A stretch of DNA of 64,000 bases from Methanosphaera sp. BMS. GTDB lineage: Archaea; Methanobacteriota; Methanobacteria; Methanobacteriales; Methanobacteriaceae. Made by a program: the position numbers and the translations under genes. Where the stretch lies: contig NZ_CP014213.1 of the NCBI RefSeq assembly GCF_003268005.1, forward strand, positions 930,001 through 994,000. Reading direction: 5' to 3'. Every line of letters starts with the position of its first letter. Position 1 is the first letter of the stretch. Positions 55,395 to 64,000 of the stretch are shown piece after piece. The notes under the pieces were generated by a model, which did no database searches, was not told the origin of the DNA, and was given only the letters and a program-made list of their open reading frames with translations.

Positions 55395-57311
55395 TTAATG
55401 TGAATTATCAAGCACTACATCCTCATCCTTATGGCTAATATTTATAATCGTTGAATCATCATCCACACTAAACAATCCATAGTTGATTACAAGATAATTA
55501 TTAACACCCATATTGGAAAGGGTAGTGTTGAAAAGATACAATGACGCACTGTTATATAAAGTGGCATTAACCTTGGCCTTGTTTAACGTGAACCTTGAAC
55601 CGGTAACGGTAACACTGGCCTTAGAATTGTCGTCAACGTTATACAATCCACTACCCACATGACACGTATTATTCTTAACGGCACATACATTCATCCTTAA
55701 AGAGCCAATATTATATATTAATCCATACACCGCCCTATTATGATTAACAGTCGTGTAGTTCATGATCAAATTACCGCTATTATATATCGTACCATTACGT
55801 GTGGCCTTGTTCTTATATATGTTACCCTTATATATGCTGGCGGTAGCACCACGTCTATTGAAAATAACAGAGCCATATACGGCAGTGTTAAACTTCATCG
55901 TAGGAGTATACAAGTCAAGATAACCGCAGTTGTAAATACAGCCGCCCATCTTCAGTGCCACATTATGGTTATAATAATCCTTAGCAGCCTTAAAGACCCT
56001 GCAGTTATATAAAACCGCACCCTTAGCTGCAGTATTATAACAGAAACTATTATTATACGAGACAATCTTAGCATTATTAAGAATAATGCCCAAGCCATCG
56101 GACGTATTGTTTGTGAATACATTACCGGTTAAGTTAACATCAAACCTATTGTATAATACGGCACCGCTACGGCCAGTATTGTTCTCAAAGAGATTGCCCA
56201 CTATTTCAAGACGATTCTTGGAACCATAATAATGACTGGTATTTGTCAGATTAATAATGTTGGTCACACTATTAGATAAAAAGCGGTTATGAGATATCCA
56301 TGAATCGCCAAAATTACTGCATCCGTAAAATAGGATGTAGTTAACGTCATTGTCCTCAAAAAGGTTATCCGAGATATTAAGTAACTCATAATCATGCATA
56401 CTATATATGACACTGCCCCTATGATTAACGTTGGACGTGAAGTTACAACGGACAATACTTACATTAGCCTGCTGATAAATACGGATAAACGAATCATTAT
56501 ACTGATAAGGATTATCAACACCATCAGAACCATCAAAGCTGTTACCCTTGAAGAGTGAATCGCCTATAAAAAGATTATACTCACTGGAAATGTAGGAACA
56601 TGAATTATTAGTAAAGCTACAGTTAACAACCGTCAAGTTATCATAAGCATAAATAACATAACTGTCACCGACAAAACTGCAATTGTTCAACAATAAATTA
56701 ATATTACCAAAGATAGATACACTTGAATTGGTAAAGGTACAGTTGTTAAATGACAAACTTGAAAAAGCGATAGACCTCTCACTATCCATCTCATAAACCG
56801 TTTCAAACACGCCCTCAAATGAGACATTTGAATCAAGCACATTCAGGTTATTAACCACAATTATAGATTCACGAAGACCAATATCAAATGAATAATTATT
56901 CGTCACCAACGTATTATCGTTAGCCTCAATAGTCAATGACCGCTTAAGTCCACTGCAACCATAAACATCAACAGTAGCGTTAAACGAATCACCGGCAACA
57001 TAACTAGAATTATTCATATTGATAGTCCTATTCCTACGGACATTCGAATAATTCCTAATAGAGTTACATAATGAGTCATAATCATCAACGGTCACGCTTG
57101 GATGAAGATAGTCATTGAGCCTGCGTTGAATTTCATCATCACTCAATGAAGAAGAACTACCCGGCAAATCAGACAGATAACTCGAATCAAGTACATTGCT
57201 ACGATAAGAAGTACCGGCAGAGCTATCATTCAAATCGGCGGCACAAACACAGCCCACCATGAAAGTCAATAAAAACAATATAAAAACTATGAAAAAGCCA
57301 TGCGACTTCAA
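55395..57311 (-). CDS. adhesin-like protein, beta-helix only (638 residues)
   Basis: A signal peptide (GFFIVFILFLLTFMVGCVCA) with a lipobox-like MVGC as well as a normal cleavage site. A linker follows, then a Pmp/beta-helix body from about 90 to 620 (SLSFNNCTFTNSSVSIF, LFEDNDVNYILFYG, GGCIYNCGYLDLYT). It differs from its neighbours in having no Ig-like domains and none of their shared C-terminal module; it ends within beta-helix-type sequence (DDDSTIINISHKDEDVV). The start is TTG 57311 with GGGAGGT 12 bases in front; the ATG-like codon nearby is out of frame. It is Tyr- and Cys-richer than the other adhesins. If exported, it must be retained differently or released. Confidence 0.85.
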   Translation of the reverse strand: MKSHGFFIVFILFLLTFMVGCVCAADLNDSSAGTSYRSNVLDSSYLSDLPGSSSSLSDDEIQRRLNDYLHPSVTVDDYDSLCNSIRNYSNVRRNRTINMNNSSYVAGDSFNATVDVYGCSGLKRSLTIEANDNTLVTNNYSFDIGLRESIIVVNNLNVLDSNVSFEGVFETVYEMDSERSIAFSSLSFNNCTFTNSSVSIFGNINLLLNNCSFVGDSYVIYAYDNLTVVNCSFTNNSCSYISSEYNLFIGDSLFKGNSFDGSDGVDNPYQYNDSFIRIYQQANVSIVRCNFTSNVNHRGSVIYSMHDYELLNISDNLFEDNDVNYILFYGCSNFGDSWISHNRFLSNSVTNIINLTNTSHYYGSKNRLEIVGNLFENNTGRSGAVLYNRFDVNLTGNVFTNNTSDGLGIILNNAKIVSYNNSFCYNTAAKGAVLYNCRVFKAAKDYYNHNVALKMGGCIYNCGYLDLYTPTMKFNTAVYGSVIFNRRGATASIYKGNIYKNKATRNGTIYNSGNLIMNYTTVNHNRAVYGLIYNIGSLRMNVCAVKNNTCHVGSGLYNVDDNSKASVTVTGSRFTLNKAKVNATLYNSASLYLFNTTLSNMGVNNYLVINYGLFSVDDDSTIINISHKDEDVVLDNSH

Positions 57312-57614
57312 AAATAAAACCTCCCATTAAATTAATAACAATTACTCATCAATAAAAGTAATATCTACATATAGATATATGATTAAAATGCTATATAAAA
57401 ATAATCAATAATAATAACTTAGCAAAAAAGGATACAAAAAAATATGGAAAGAAGATGAAATCACAACATCCCACTGATTCTTGAATATGAATGATAATTT
57501 AAGAAATGTACCATTAATTACATGATACTAACTAAGATATGATAAATGAAAAACGAGATAATAAAAGAGTCATTTAACTTAAAAAATGGTTTTTAAGTTT
57601 AAAATATAAAAATA

Positions 57615-57655
57615 AATATTTATTTGATTTACTAATCATTAAACAAATAAATATT
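57615..57655 (-). terminator. terminator of the 174-residue gene
   Basis: AATATTTATTTG (57615-57626) pairs perfectly with CAAATAAATATT (57644-57655), 12 pairs, and T-rich sequence follows on the minus strand. It begins five bases past the stop. The stretch 57312-57614 contains the promoter region of the 638-residue adhesin (TATA-like ATATAGATATAT near 57368-57380) and no gene. Confidence 0.65.
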
Positions 57656-57659
57656 CCCT

Positions 57660-58184
57660 TTAAAATTCACAAAGTGAAACAATCCAAACAATCCACTGTC
57701 TTGCTGATTGAGCACGTCTACGTAAAGTAACTTCCGAATTGATATGATATAATTTCATATCTTTTATAATTTCATATATCTCATCACTTGAGGGAACATG
57801 ACTTGATACAATAAAACGATAAAATATATCATGAAATGGTTTGTGACTTAATATTAATTCAACAATTATCAAATTTCTAGTTCTTTTATCTAAATTAAAT
57901 AAAACTTCACCTAGCACTGTTAATTCAGTTCCACTATCTAATATATACAAATAGCGTCCAGCACTAATATAGAAATTAAAGTGTCGTGGTTTAAGATTAT
58001 GTTTAATTTTCAATTCTTCAATTGACATATTATTTTTTATCGAAAGACAAAAATTTACAAAATTGTTAAAGTTATCCACCTGTGGAAATGGACATTGAGG
58101 TTCATCGATAATTTTAACTCGTTTATAAATCTTTAATATCTCTCCTATTGTTATTTTTTTTCTACTTTCATTATTATCCTTCAT
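57660..58184 (-). CDS. uncharacterised protein beside the helicase-ATPase operon
   Basis: A soluble protein of 174 residues. It starts at ATG 58184, behind AAGGGGG; the frame is open eight codons further upstream. Residues 45-75 look like a helix-turn-helix (NNMSIEELKIKHNLKPRHF). Residues 80-115 hold YLYILDSGTELTVLGEVLFN, as in winged-helix proteins. The C-terminus (TLRRRAQSARQWIVWIV) resembles a block I remember from small proteins next to restriction or defence genes, but I cannot name the family with confidence. It is divergent from the defence-like operon and separated by about 860 bases, and it shares the operon's A/T-ending codons. It may be a regulator or accessory factor (inference). 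Confidence 0.6.
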   Translation of the reverse strand: MKDNNESRKKITIGEILKIYKRVKIIDEPQCPFPQVDNFNNFVNFCLSIKNNMSIEELKIKHNLKPRHFNFYISAGRYLYILDSGTELTVLGEVLFNLDKRTRNLIIVELILSHKPFHDIFYRFIVSSHVPSSDEIYEIIKDMKLYHINSEVTLRRRAQSARQWIVWIVSLCEF

Positions 58185-59047
58185 TTGTACGCCCCCTTCA
58201 AAATTCAACCCATTTATCTTCTATGTCATTATACATTATTCAAAATTGTAAATCATAACTACATAGGATCACTTGGTTTAAATCTGCATCAATAAGGATT
58301 TATTGTTATTTAATAAACATGCATCAGTACTTTCATAATCTCAAGCAATTTTAGTCTTTGAGAAGAACCTGTTTTTAATTTTTTGTTAAATGAGGTTAAT
58401 TAATCAGAATATGTCCATCAAAACCAATTTATGATTCAAGATATAAAATTTTTCATTTCTTTCATTTAATCCGGCTTCTAATATACATTCATTATGAATT
58501 TACAATATATTACATAAATAAGAATCAATTTTTAAAAGACATATTGTAAAAATTAGAGCAATTTCTACTTTTAAAAGAATCATAAAAAATAGGTTCAACT
58601 AAAAAAAAACTTTTTTTACCTCATTATTTATTTTCTATTAATTAAAATACATTATAAAAACATTATTTTTGCATATATAACTTTATGATTTCAAATATAA
58701 AAGGTTAAGGTTTAATTAATTAATAATCATTATTAAAACTTATTTTTAGAAAAAATTAATGATCATTTTTTTAAATCACATTGAAAACATTTTTATAATC
58801 GTATTGATCATGATCCTTTTAGATCTATTTTTGACACGAATATAAACTATATTTTTACAGTATTTTTTTAAATTATAACGGATTGAAATATTTCTAAATG
58901 AATAAAGAATAATAATTGTTTTTTAATTTTTCTTAATTGTGCAAATAATTAAATGGTTATTCAAATAGGCCTTTTTTAGTAACTTATATATTATAATTTA
59001 AAGAGATATTAATATAAACTATTAATAATGAATATGTAGGTTATAAT
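58185..59047. other. long intergenic region upstream of the helicase operon
   Basis: Extremely AT-rich with no open frame of note and no tRNA- or CRISPR-like structure. A TATA-like CTTATATATTATAA at about 58982-58995 would start transcription near 59015. AGGT at 59037-59040 is the ribosome site for ATG 59048. T runs near 58610-58617 could end leftward or rightward transcripts. Confidence 0.45.
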
Positions 59048-61066
59048 ATGTCCTTTAATGATATAAAAAATCAAATAAAAAAAACTTATAATTCTGCTGT
59101 GGATAATATTGTAGACGATTTTTATAATATTGTTTTATCTGAAGCCGTACGGTATGATAGAATTTCAGGTTTTTTTAGTTCTACTAGTTTAGCAATTGCC
59201 GCGAGAGGTATGGATCATTTTATCCAAAATGGTGGACATATGAGATTATTGTGTAGTTGTAAACTAAGTGAAACTGATTTAACTGCTATCAATAATTCGC
59301 AAGATTATAAAGAATACATTTCAAAAGAATTTTTAGAAGATATTGATAATTTAGAAGATGAATTAATCAAAAATCATGTGAAAATGTTGGGATGGATGAT
59401 TTCTAATGATTTATTAGAAATTAAGATTGGTTTAAACATTAAGGATAACCAGAGTGATTCAATGTTACATATTAAAAAAGGTATCTTATATGATTCTGAT
59501 GAACAAGCAATCTTATTTGAAGGTTCTGTTAATGAAACCGCATATGGTTGGTATAATAACATTGAATCCTTTAAAGTTTTTAATAGTTGGAATACGAATG
59601 AATATATTATGGATGATATAAATATATTTGAAGACTTTTGGAATAATAAAAATGAATCATTAGAAGTAATAGATGTTCCAGATGCTTGTAAAAATAAACT
59701 TGTAGAGATAGCCCCAAAAACTGAACAAGAATTCAAAAAACTAAATACATTTTTTAAATCTAAAAAACCAATATTAAGAGATTATCAAAAAAAAGCTATT
59801 GATATTTGGATAAAAAATAACTGCTGTGGCATATTTTCCATGGCTACAGGTACAGGAAAGACTTTCACAGCATTATCAGCTTTAGATCAATTAAATAAAA
59901 AAAATTCCATATTAAATGTTATAGTTTGTCCTCAAAATCATTTAATCAATCAATGGGAAGATAATATTAAACAATTTGGGATAGATTATAAAGTTATTAT
60001 AGCAAGTGGAGATAATGGAAATTGGGAAGAAGAAGTATTTGATTCCATAATTGATATAAACTGTAGAATTACTAAAAATATAATTATTCTGACAAATTTT
60101 GATATATTTTGTAAAGAAAAATTTATTAAATGTATTGAGGAATATGAAGGCATTTCATTAATTATTGTTGATGAAGTACATGGAGTTGGTTCTGGAGAAT
60201 ATAGTAAAGGTTTACTAAATTCTTATAATTATCGGTTAGGTTTAAGTGCAACACCAGATATAGAAGATGATTTAGAAAGAACTGATTTAGTAAATGATTA
60301 TTTCATAAATGGTACTATTTATGAATATAGTTTAGAAAAAGCAATAAAAAATGGATTTTTAACACCTTATAATTATTATCCCATATTTATAGATTTAGAT
60401 GATGATGATTTGGATTTATATATTGAATATACACATAATCTAGCCAGATCTTTTTTTAGTAAAACTAACAAAAATAAAGATTCATTTAGTTATTGGGTTA
60501 AGAAAAGAAGAGATTTAATAAATAAGGCTCCTCATAAATATGATTTCTTAATAGAATTTTTAAAAGAAAATGAAGATATTAAAGACACAATCATATATTG
60601 TAGTGAAAATAAACAGGTTCAAAAAGTTCAAAAAATTCTTAATGAATTTGGTATCAGAAATCATGAATTTACTGGAAAAACATCCCATTCAAAAGATAAA
60701 GACAATACTTCTCAAAGAGATAAGATATTAAAAGAATTTGAAAGCGGTTTTTACAATGTTTTGGTAGCTATTAAATGTTTAGATGAAGGTGTGGATATTC
60801 CTTCAGCTAAAAATGTAATTTTAATGGCAAGTACAACAAATACACGACAACACATACAACGTAGAGGCCGTATTTTAAGAAAAAGTCCGGGTAAATCTAT
60901 TGCAAACATATATGATTTAATTGTATTCCCAGAAGTAAATTTCAATGATAGTATGTTTAATAGTATATTATTTAATGAAATGCGTCGATATGATGAATAT
61001 GCTTATTTAGCAGAAAATTCAACTGAATGTAGTAAAATAATAATTCAAAAAATGAGGCGATTGTAA
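59048..61066 (+). CDS. PLD-like nuclease fused to a superfamily 2 helicase
   Basis: A protein of 672 residues and first gene of a four-gene operon. The N-terminal 200 residues are phospholipase-D-like: RISGFFSSTSLAIAARGM, then HIKKGILYD (His141, Lys143) and EGSVNETAYGW (Gly159-Ser160-Asn162), a single HKD-type site that would work as a dimer. Residues 240-670 are a DEAD/DEAH helicase: LRDYQKKA (Q-like), Walker A ATGTGKT (266-272), DEVH (375-378), LGLSATP, IIYCSENKQVQKV, and motif VI TTNTRQHIQRRGRILR. PLD-helicase proteins are common in antiviral systems, where they cut or unwind foreign DNA. The next gene starts within its stop (TAATG). Codons end largely in A/T. Target and trigger unknown. 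Confidence 0.88.
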   Translation: MSFNDIKNQIKKTYNSAVDNIVDDFYNIVLSEAVRYDRISGFFSSTSLAIAARGMDHFIQNGGHMRLLCSCKLSETDLTAINNSQDYKEYISKEFLEDIDNLEDELIKNHVKMLGWMISNDLLEIKIGLNIKDNQSDSMLHIKKGILYDSDEQAILFEGSVNETAYGWYNNIESFKVFNSWNTNEYIMDDINIFEDFWNNKNESLEVIDVPDACKNKLVEIAPKTEQEFKKLNTFFKSKKPILRDYQKKAIDIWIKNNCCGIFSMATGTGKTFTALSALDQLNKKNSILNVIVCPQNHLINQWEDNIKQFGIDYKVIIASGDNGNWEEEVFDSIIDINCRITKNIIILTNFDIFCKEKFIKCIEEYEGISLIIVDEVHGVGSGEYSKGLLNSYNYRLGLSATPDIEDDLERTDLVNDYFINGTIYEYSLEKAIKNGFLTPYNYYPIFIDLDDDDLDLYIEYTHNLARSFFSKTNKNKDSFSYWVKKRRDLINKAPHKYDFLIEFLKENEDIKDTIIYCSENKQVQKVQKILNEFGIRNHEFTGKTSHSKDKDNTSQRDKILKEFESGFYNVLVAIKCLDEGVDIPSAKNVILMASTTNTRQHIQRRGRILRKSPGKSIANIYDLIVFPEVNFNDSMFNSILFNEMRRYDEYAYLAENSTECSKIIIQKMRRL

Positions 61067-61230
61067 TGATAGATTATGATTTAGAAATTTTAAATTATAT
61101 TGATAATTCTGATTTTGAAGAGAATATGAAAATTTTTCTGAAATCGGCAATAACTTATGAATTGTTTGAAGAACCTCGACATTATAAAAACAAGTATGAT
61201 AAATTAATAGAAAATGCTATAGAGGAATAA
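61066..61230 (+). CDS. 54-residue protein inside the helicase-ATPase operon
   Basis: ATG 61066 shares a base with the TAA of the helicase gene, and the TAA at 61228-61230 is one base before the ATPase ATG. The peptide begins MIDYDLEILNYIDNSDF and ends LIENAIEE. It is acidic, probably all helical, with no membrane segment or known motif. The perfect fit between its neighbours is strong evidence that it is translated. It could be a structural partner or regulator of the two enzymes. Confidence 0.75.
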   Translation: MIDYDLEILNYIDNSDFEENMKIFLKSAITYELFEEPRHYKNKYDKLIENAIEE

Positions 61231-61231
61231 T

Positions 61232-63193
61232 ATGTATTTAGATTATGTTGAATTGGAGAATTATAGACCGTACTACGGTAAACAGAGAATAAATTTTGGT
61301 TTTGATGATAATAAAAATTTAACTGTTATTCTAGCTGAAAATGGTAGTGGAAAATCAACATTTGTAAATGGTATTACATGGTGTTTATTTGGTGATGAAA
61401 AACATGATGATAGAGAAAAAACAGAACCATTATATAATAAAATCATGGCTGAAGAATTAGAATCTGAGGATTTTACATCTTTAAATGTTAATATAACAAT
61501 TCGTTTTTTTGATATCATCAATAATGAAAAAAAATATTTCACAGTTTTCCGGAATGAAGAATATAATAATTGGGGAAATTCTTGGGAAAAAAGTACTCAG
61601 CATTTAACCATTGAAACATTTGATGGAAGTGTTTATAAAGATGATATGGCTCAATATAAAATTATTGGAACAATACCTGAGGATATGTTTCAGTATTTCT
61701 TTTTTAATGGAGCTTCTTTAAATAACTATTTTAATGAAAATTCAAAGTTAAATCTAAAAGAATCAATTTATAATATATCTCAATTAGATATTATTTCTAA
61801 TGTTCAAAAACATATCAAAGGATGTTTAGATAAATATAATGCTGATTATAAAAAACTTAGCAATAATCATGAAAAAAATTATAATGGATTAATAAATAAG
61901 CTCAATAAACAAAAAAGTGCTAAAGAAAATGAACAAAAGGATAATTATAAAAAAATTGATGAAGCTATTAATAATATTAAAATGTGTGATTTAGAATTAG
62001 ATAATGTTGATATTAGCGAAGTTGATACATTAACTTCAGATAGAGAAAGTATACAAAAGGAACTTAAAAAATCACAAAATGATTATAATGAAATATATGA
62101 AAAATATGAGAAAAAAATTATTCAATTATATCCATTAGTCGTTTTATTTGATGAATTAAGTAAGGCTTATGAAATTACTCATAATGCTAAAAAAAAGAAA
62201 ACAGCTCCTCCTAAAGTTGAAATTGAACTGTTGAGAGATATTTTGAGTGATGGTATATGTATTTGTGGAACAGATATTAATGAACATGATGAATGTATAA
62301 AAATTTTAACTGATAGATTAAATAACACCAGTAATGTAACTAAGGATGATTTTTATGAATATTATTATTTATTCCAAGAAAAATTAAAAGAGTTATATTC
62401 AATTCATGATATAGATGATATGAAAAATTCATTAAACTCTTTAAAAGAGTCTATCAGTCTTAAAAAAGATCAATTAAATGATATTTCACAAAAATTATCA
62501 AATATGAATGAAGCAAAAATTAAAAGATTAGAAAACGAACGAGTGAAAAATATAAATATTAGAGATAGATTACGAAAAGATAATGAAAGGTTATCGAAAG
62601 ATATTGAAAAATTAGATTCTGATATTGATGATTTGAAAGATGAAAGAGAAAAACAAACTGTAACTAACAGTAAAGCAAGATCTTTGAATAAAAAAATATT
62701 TTTTACAGAAGATGCATTAGAAAAAACAAAATCATTATCTTCTGATGTTGAAATGTTTATAAGAAATAAAGTGAATGAAAACACCAAACAACAATTTACA
62801 AAGATTAACTGGAAAAATGATAAATATACTGATGTGATTTTAAATGAGGATTATTCAATAAATATTGCTAAGTACGATGAATATGTCACTCCTAATGATC
62901 TTTCTGATGGTGAAGTAAATTTATTAGCTTTATCTTTTATGATGGCATTACATAGTTTAATTGGTTTTGAAATTCCAATTTTTATTGATGCACCATTTGA
63001 AAATCTAGATACAAATAAACGTTTAGATTTTGTTCAAGGATTACATGCATTCACATCTAACAAACAAATTGTTTTTTTACTAACCGATAGTCAATATACA
63101 TCAGATGTTAAATCAGCAATGAAACCAAATGTTTTTAATGAATATCAATTAATTCCTCTAGAAAAAAATAAAACGGTGATAAAAAATGAATAA
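61232..63193 (+). CDS. Rad50/DndD-like AAA ATPase with coiled coil
   Basis: A protein of 653 residues with the SMC/Rad50 head-coil-head plan. The N-terminal head has LENYRPYYGKQRINF and Walker A AENGSGKS (35-42), as in DndD-type proteins. Long charged coiled coils run from about 185 to 310 and 380 to 510. Between them lies a CIC motif (Cys343, Cys345 in GICICGTDI), a possible short zinc hook. The C-terminal head has the ABC signature LSDGEVNLLALSF (557-569) and Walker B IFIDAPFENLD (about 583-593). Such ATPases sense or tether DNA ends. It is tightly coupled to both neighbours: one base from the 54-residue gene and an eight-base overlap with the next. Confidence 0.88.
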   Translation: MYLDYVELENYRPYYGKQRINFGFDDNKNLTVILAENGSGKSTFVNGITWCLFGDEKHDDREKTEPLYNKIMAEELESEDFTSLNVNITIRFFDIINNEKKYFTVFRNEEYNNWGNSWEKSTQHLTIETFDGSVYKDDMAQYKIIGTIPEDMFQYFFFNGASLNNYFNENSKLNLKESIYNISQLDIISNVQKHIKGCLDKYNADYKKLSNNHEKNYNGLINKLNKQKSAKENEQKDNYKKIDEAINNIKMCDLELDNVDISEVDTLTSDRESIQKELKKSQNDYNEIYEKYEKKIIQLYPLVVLFDELSKAYEITHNAKKKKTAPPKVEIELLRDILSDGICICGTDINEHDECIKILTDRLNNTSNVTKDDFYEYYYLFQEKLKELYSIHDIDDMKNSLNSLKESISLKKDQLNDISQKLSNMNEAKIKRLENERVKNINIRDRLRKDNERLSKDIEKLDSDIDDLKDEREKQTVTNSKARSLNKKIFFTEDALEKTKSLSSDVEMFIRNKVNENTKQQFTKINWKNDKYTDVILNEDYSINIAKYDEYVTPNDLSDGEVNLLALSFMMALHSLIGFEIPIFIDAPFENLDTNKRLDFVQGLHAFTSNKQIVFLLTDSQYTSDVKSAMKPNVFNEYQLIPLEKNKTVIKNE

Positions 63194-63650
63194 TTCAAAT
63201 TCTGACAGGATTCCAATCGAAAAAAATAAAAGAAACTTATTCACAGAATTAAAAAAAGATATTGAAGGTCCATTAAAAAATTCTGACATTCGTAGTAATG
63301 ATATTTATAACTTAGCCATAGCATTTGGTTATAAAAATAAAATTAGAATGCCTATTTCTAAAAAAGATCAATTTATACGACAAGAAAATTTTGGAAAATC
63401 TTTAAAGGCTATAATTTACTCTTTAGCTATAAGTAATTCAAAAGAAAACATAGATATATTATCTGAAGATTATGATAAGAAATATCTTGTTGCCCAAGAA
63501 TTTGCAAATGGTGGCATAGACTTTTTATCAAATAGTTATAAAAGAGATGTCGATAAATTCATTAATAAATTAAGATTAGAAATTTCTAAATTAAATAAAG
63601 ACGATAAAATTTTAAATAAATTAAAAGAAATGGGAATAGAAGATAATTAA
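63186..63650 (+). CDS. 154-residue final protein of the helicase-ATPase operon
   Basis: ATG 63186 overlaps the last eight bases of the ATPase gene, so translation is coupled. The protein is basic and mostly helical: RNLFTELKKDIEG, NLAIAFGYKNKIRMP, FGKSLKAIIYSLAIS, and a Lys-rich tail. In size and position it recalls small DndE- or DndD-associated proteins, but I see no clear DndE signature. DNA binding is possible. It ends the operon; a short hairpin follows 36 bases later. Confidence 0.75.
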   Translation: MNNSNSDRIPIEKNKRNLFTELKKDIEGPLKNSDIRSNDIYNLAIAFGYKNKIRMPISKKDQFIRQENFGKSLKAIIYSLAISNSKENIDILSEDYDKKYLVAQEFANGGIDFLSNSYKRDVDKFINKLRLEISKLNKDDKILNKLKEMGIEDN

Positions 63651-63685
63651 ATTAATATTTTTTTATATAATTCCTATTTTTCTGG

Positions 63686-63716
63686 GACAAGAAATTGTCT
63701 TCATTTTTTTCTTTTT
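63686..63716 (+). terminator. terminator of the helicase-ATPase operon
   Basis: GACAA-GAAA-TTGTC (63686-63699) is a short stem with a stable GAAA loop, followed by TTCATTTTTTTCTTTTT. It marks the operon as complete within the window. Confidence 0.55.
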
Positions 63717-64000
63717 AAATACCTATTTAAACTGTGATAAATATTTTATTTAAGAATATTTAATCATGCTGTAAATAGTTATCTTGAAACAATGATACTT
63801 CAAACAGTGGGATGATTTATAATATATATATATAAAATCAATTAAATTCATAACATTCGAGGGAATTTACTTTAAATAGTGAATATAATTGAAGAATATA
63901 TTCAGAAAGGGACACAAACTGTTAGGAAAGAGAAAAAAAGAGAAACTTCTCAAACTTATCACATCATAATTAAGTATTTATAGTAGTGATCATATAATTA
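63717..64000. other. AT-rich end of the window
   Basis: No gene supported. A 34-codon frame opens at GTG 63879 (GAGGG 15 bases upstream) and closes at a TAG near 63981. It is short, basic and without motifs, so I leave it unannotated. A TATA-like run lies at about 63822-63834. Confidence 0.3.

Noticed and set aside
61232-63193. Classification as a complete Dnd (phosphorothioate) modification locus
   Set aside because: Only a DndD-like ATPase is recognisable; no DndA/B/C-type gene is present and the last gene lacks a clear DndE signature.
63879-63983. 34-codon frame near the right edge
   Set aside because: Short, basic, ribosome site badly spaced and no motif; probably chance.

Overview
The window is AT-rich archaeal DNA that fits a gut methanogen of the order Methanobacteriales, most likely Methanosphaera or a close relative. 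The best evidence is an adjacent mtaB-mtaC pair for methanol-dependent methanogenesis, a very large load of Sec-exported adhesin-like proteins (ALPs) built from beta-helix and Ig-like repeats, Shine-Dalgarno motifs of the GGTGA/AGGAG type, archaeal TATA boxes, and several TTG starts with good ribosome sites. The genus is an inference from content, not from a marker gene.

Layout. Positions 1-7.3 kb hold a 1326-residue intracellular SAP-domain protein with seven acidic repeats of about 122 residues, then a compact thiamine-salvage operon (thiM, thiE, an ADP-ribosylglycohydrolase-family gene). Positions 7.6-12.7 kb are an accessory stretch: an AAA ATPase with three exactly phased 34-bp repeats in front of it, an unknown 265-residue protein, a barnase-like exported ribonuclease with its barstar-like inhibitor, a universal stress protein and a small membrane protein. 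From 13.0 to 37.0 kb lie two giant surface proteins (2873 and 4377 residues) facing each other around a zinc-ribbon membrane protein. A long T-rich intergenic region follows, then mtaB-mtaC (38.0-40.3 kb), closed by a cluster of hairpins. Positions 40.6-45.0 kb hold a DUF2085 membrane protein with a small partner, a glycosyltransferase with a coiled-coil tail, an aldo/keto reductase with two ferredoxin-type clusters and an HExxH protein. Positions 45.1-57.3 kb are four more ALP genes, all on the minus strand; two are recent tandem paralogues.

The last 6 kb (57.6-63.7 kb) look like a defence island: a divergent 174-residue protein and a translationally coupled four-gene operon made of a PLD-nuclease/DEAD-type helicase fusion, a 54-residue protein, a Rad50/DndD-like ATPase and a 154-residue protein. 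It has its own promoter and terminator and A/T-ending codons. I could not match this exact gene set to a named system, and it is the best candidate here for an undescribed one.

How the parts fit: MtaB and MtaC move the methyl group of methanol into energy metabolism. The ALPs form an adaptable surface coat; five of six share a related C-terminal Ig-like module, and they appear to diversify by internal duplication and recombination. The barnase-barstar pair, the ATPase and the terminal operon are likely tools for conflict with other microbes or mobile elements.
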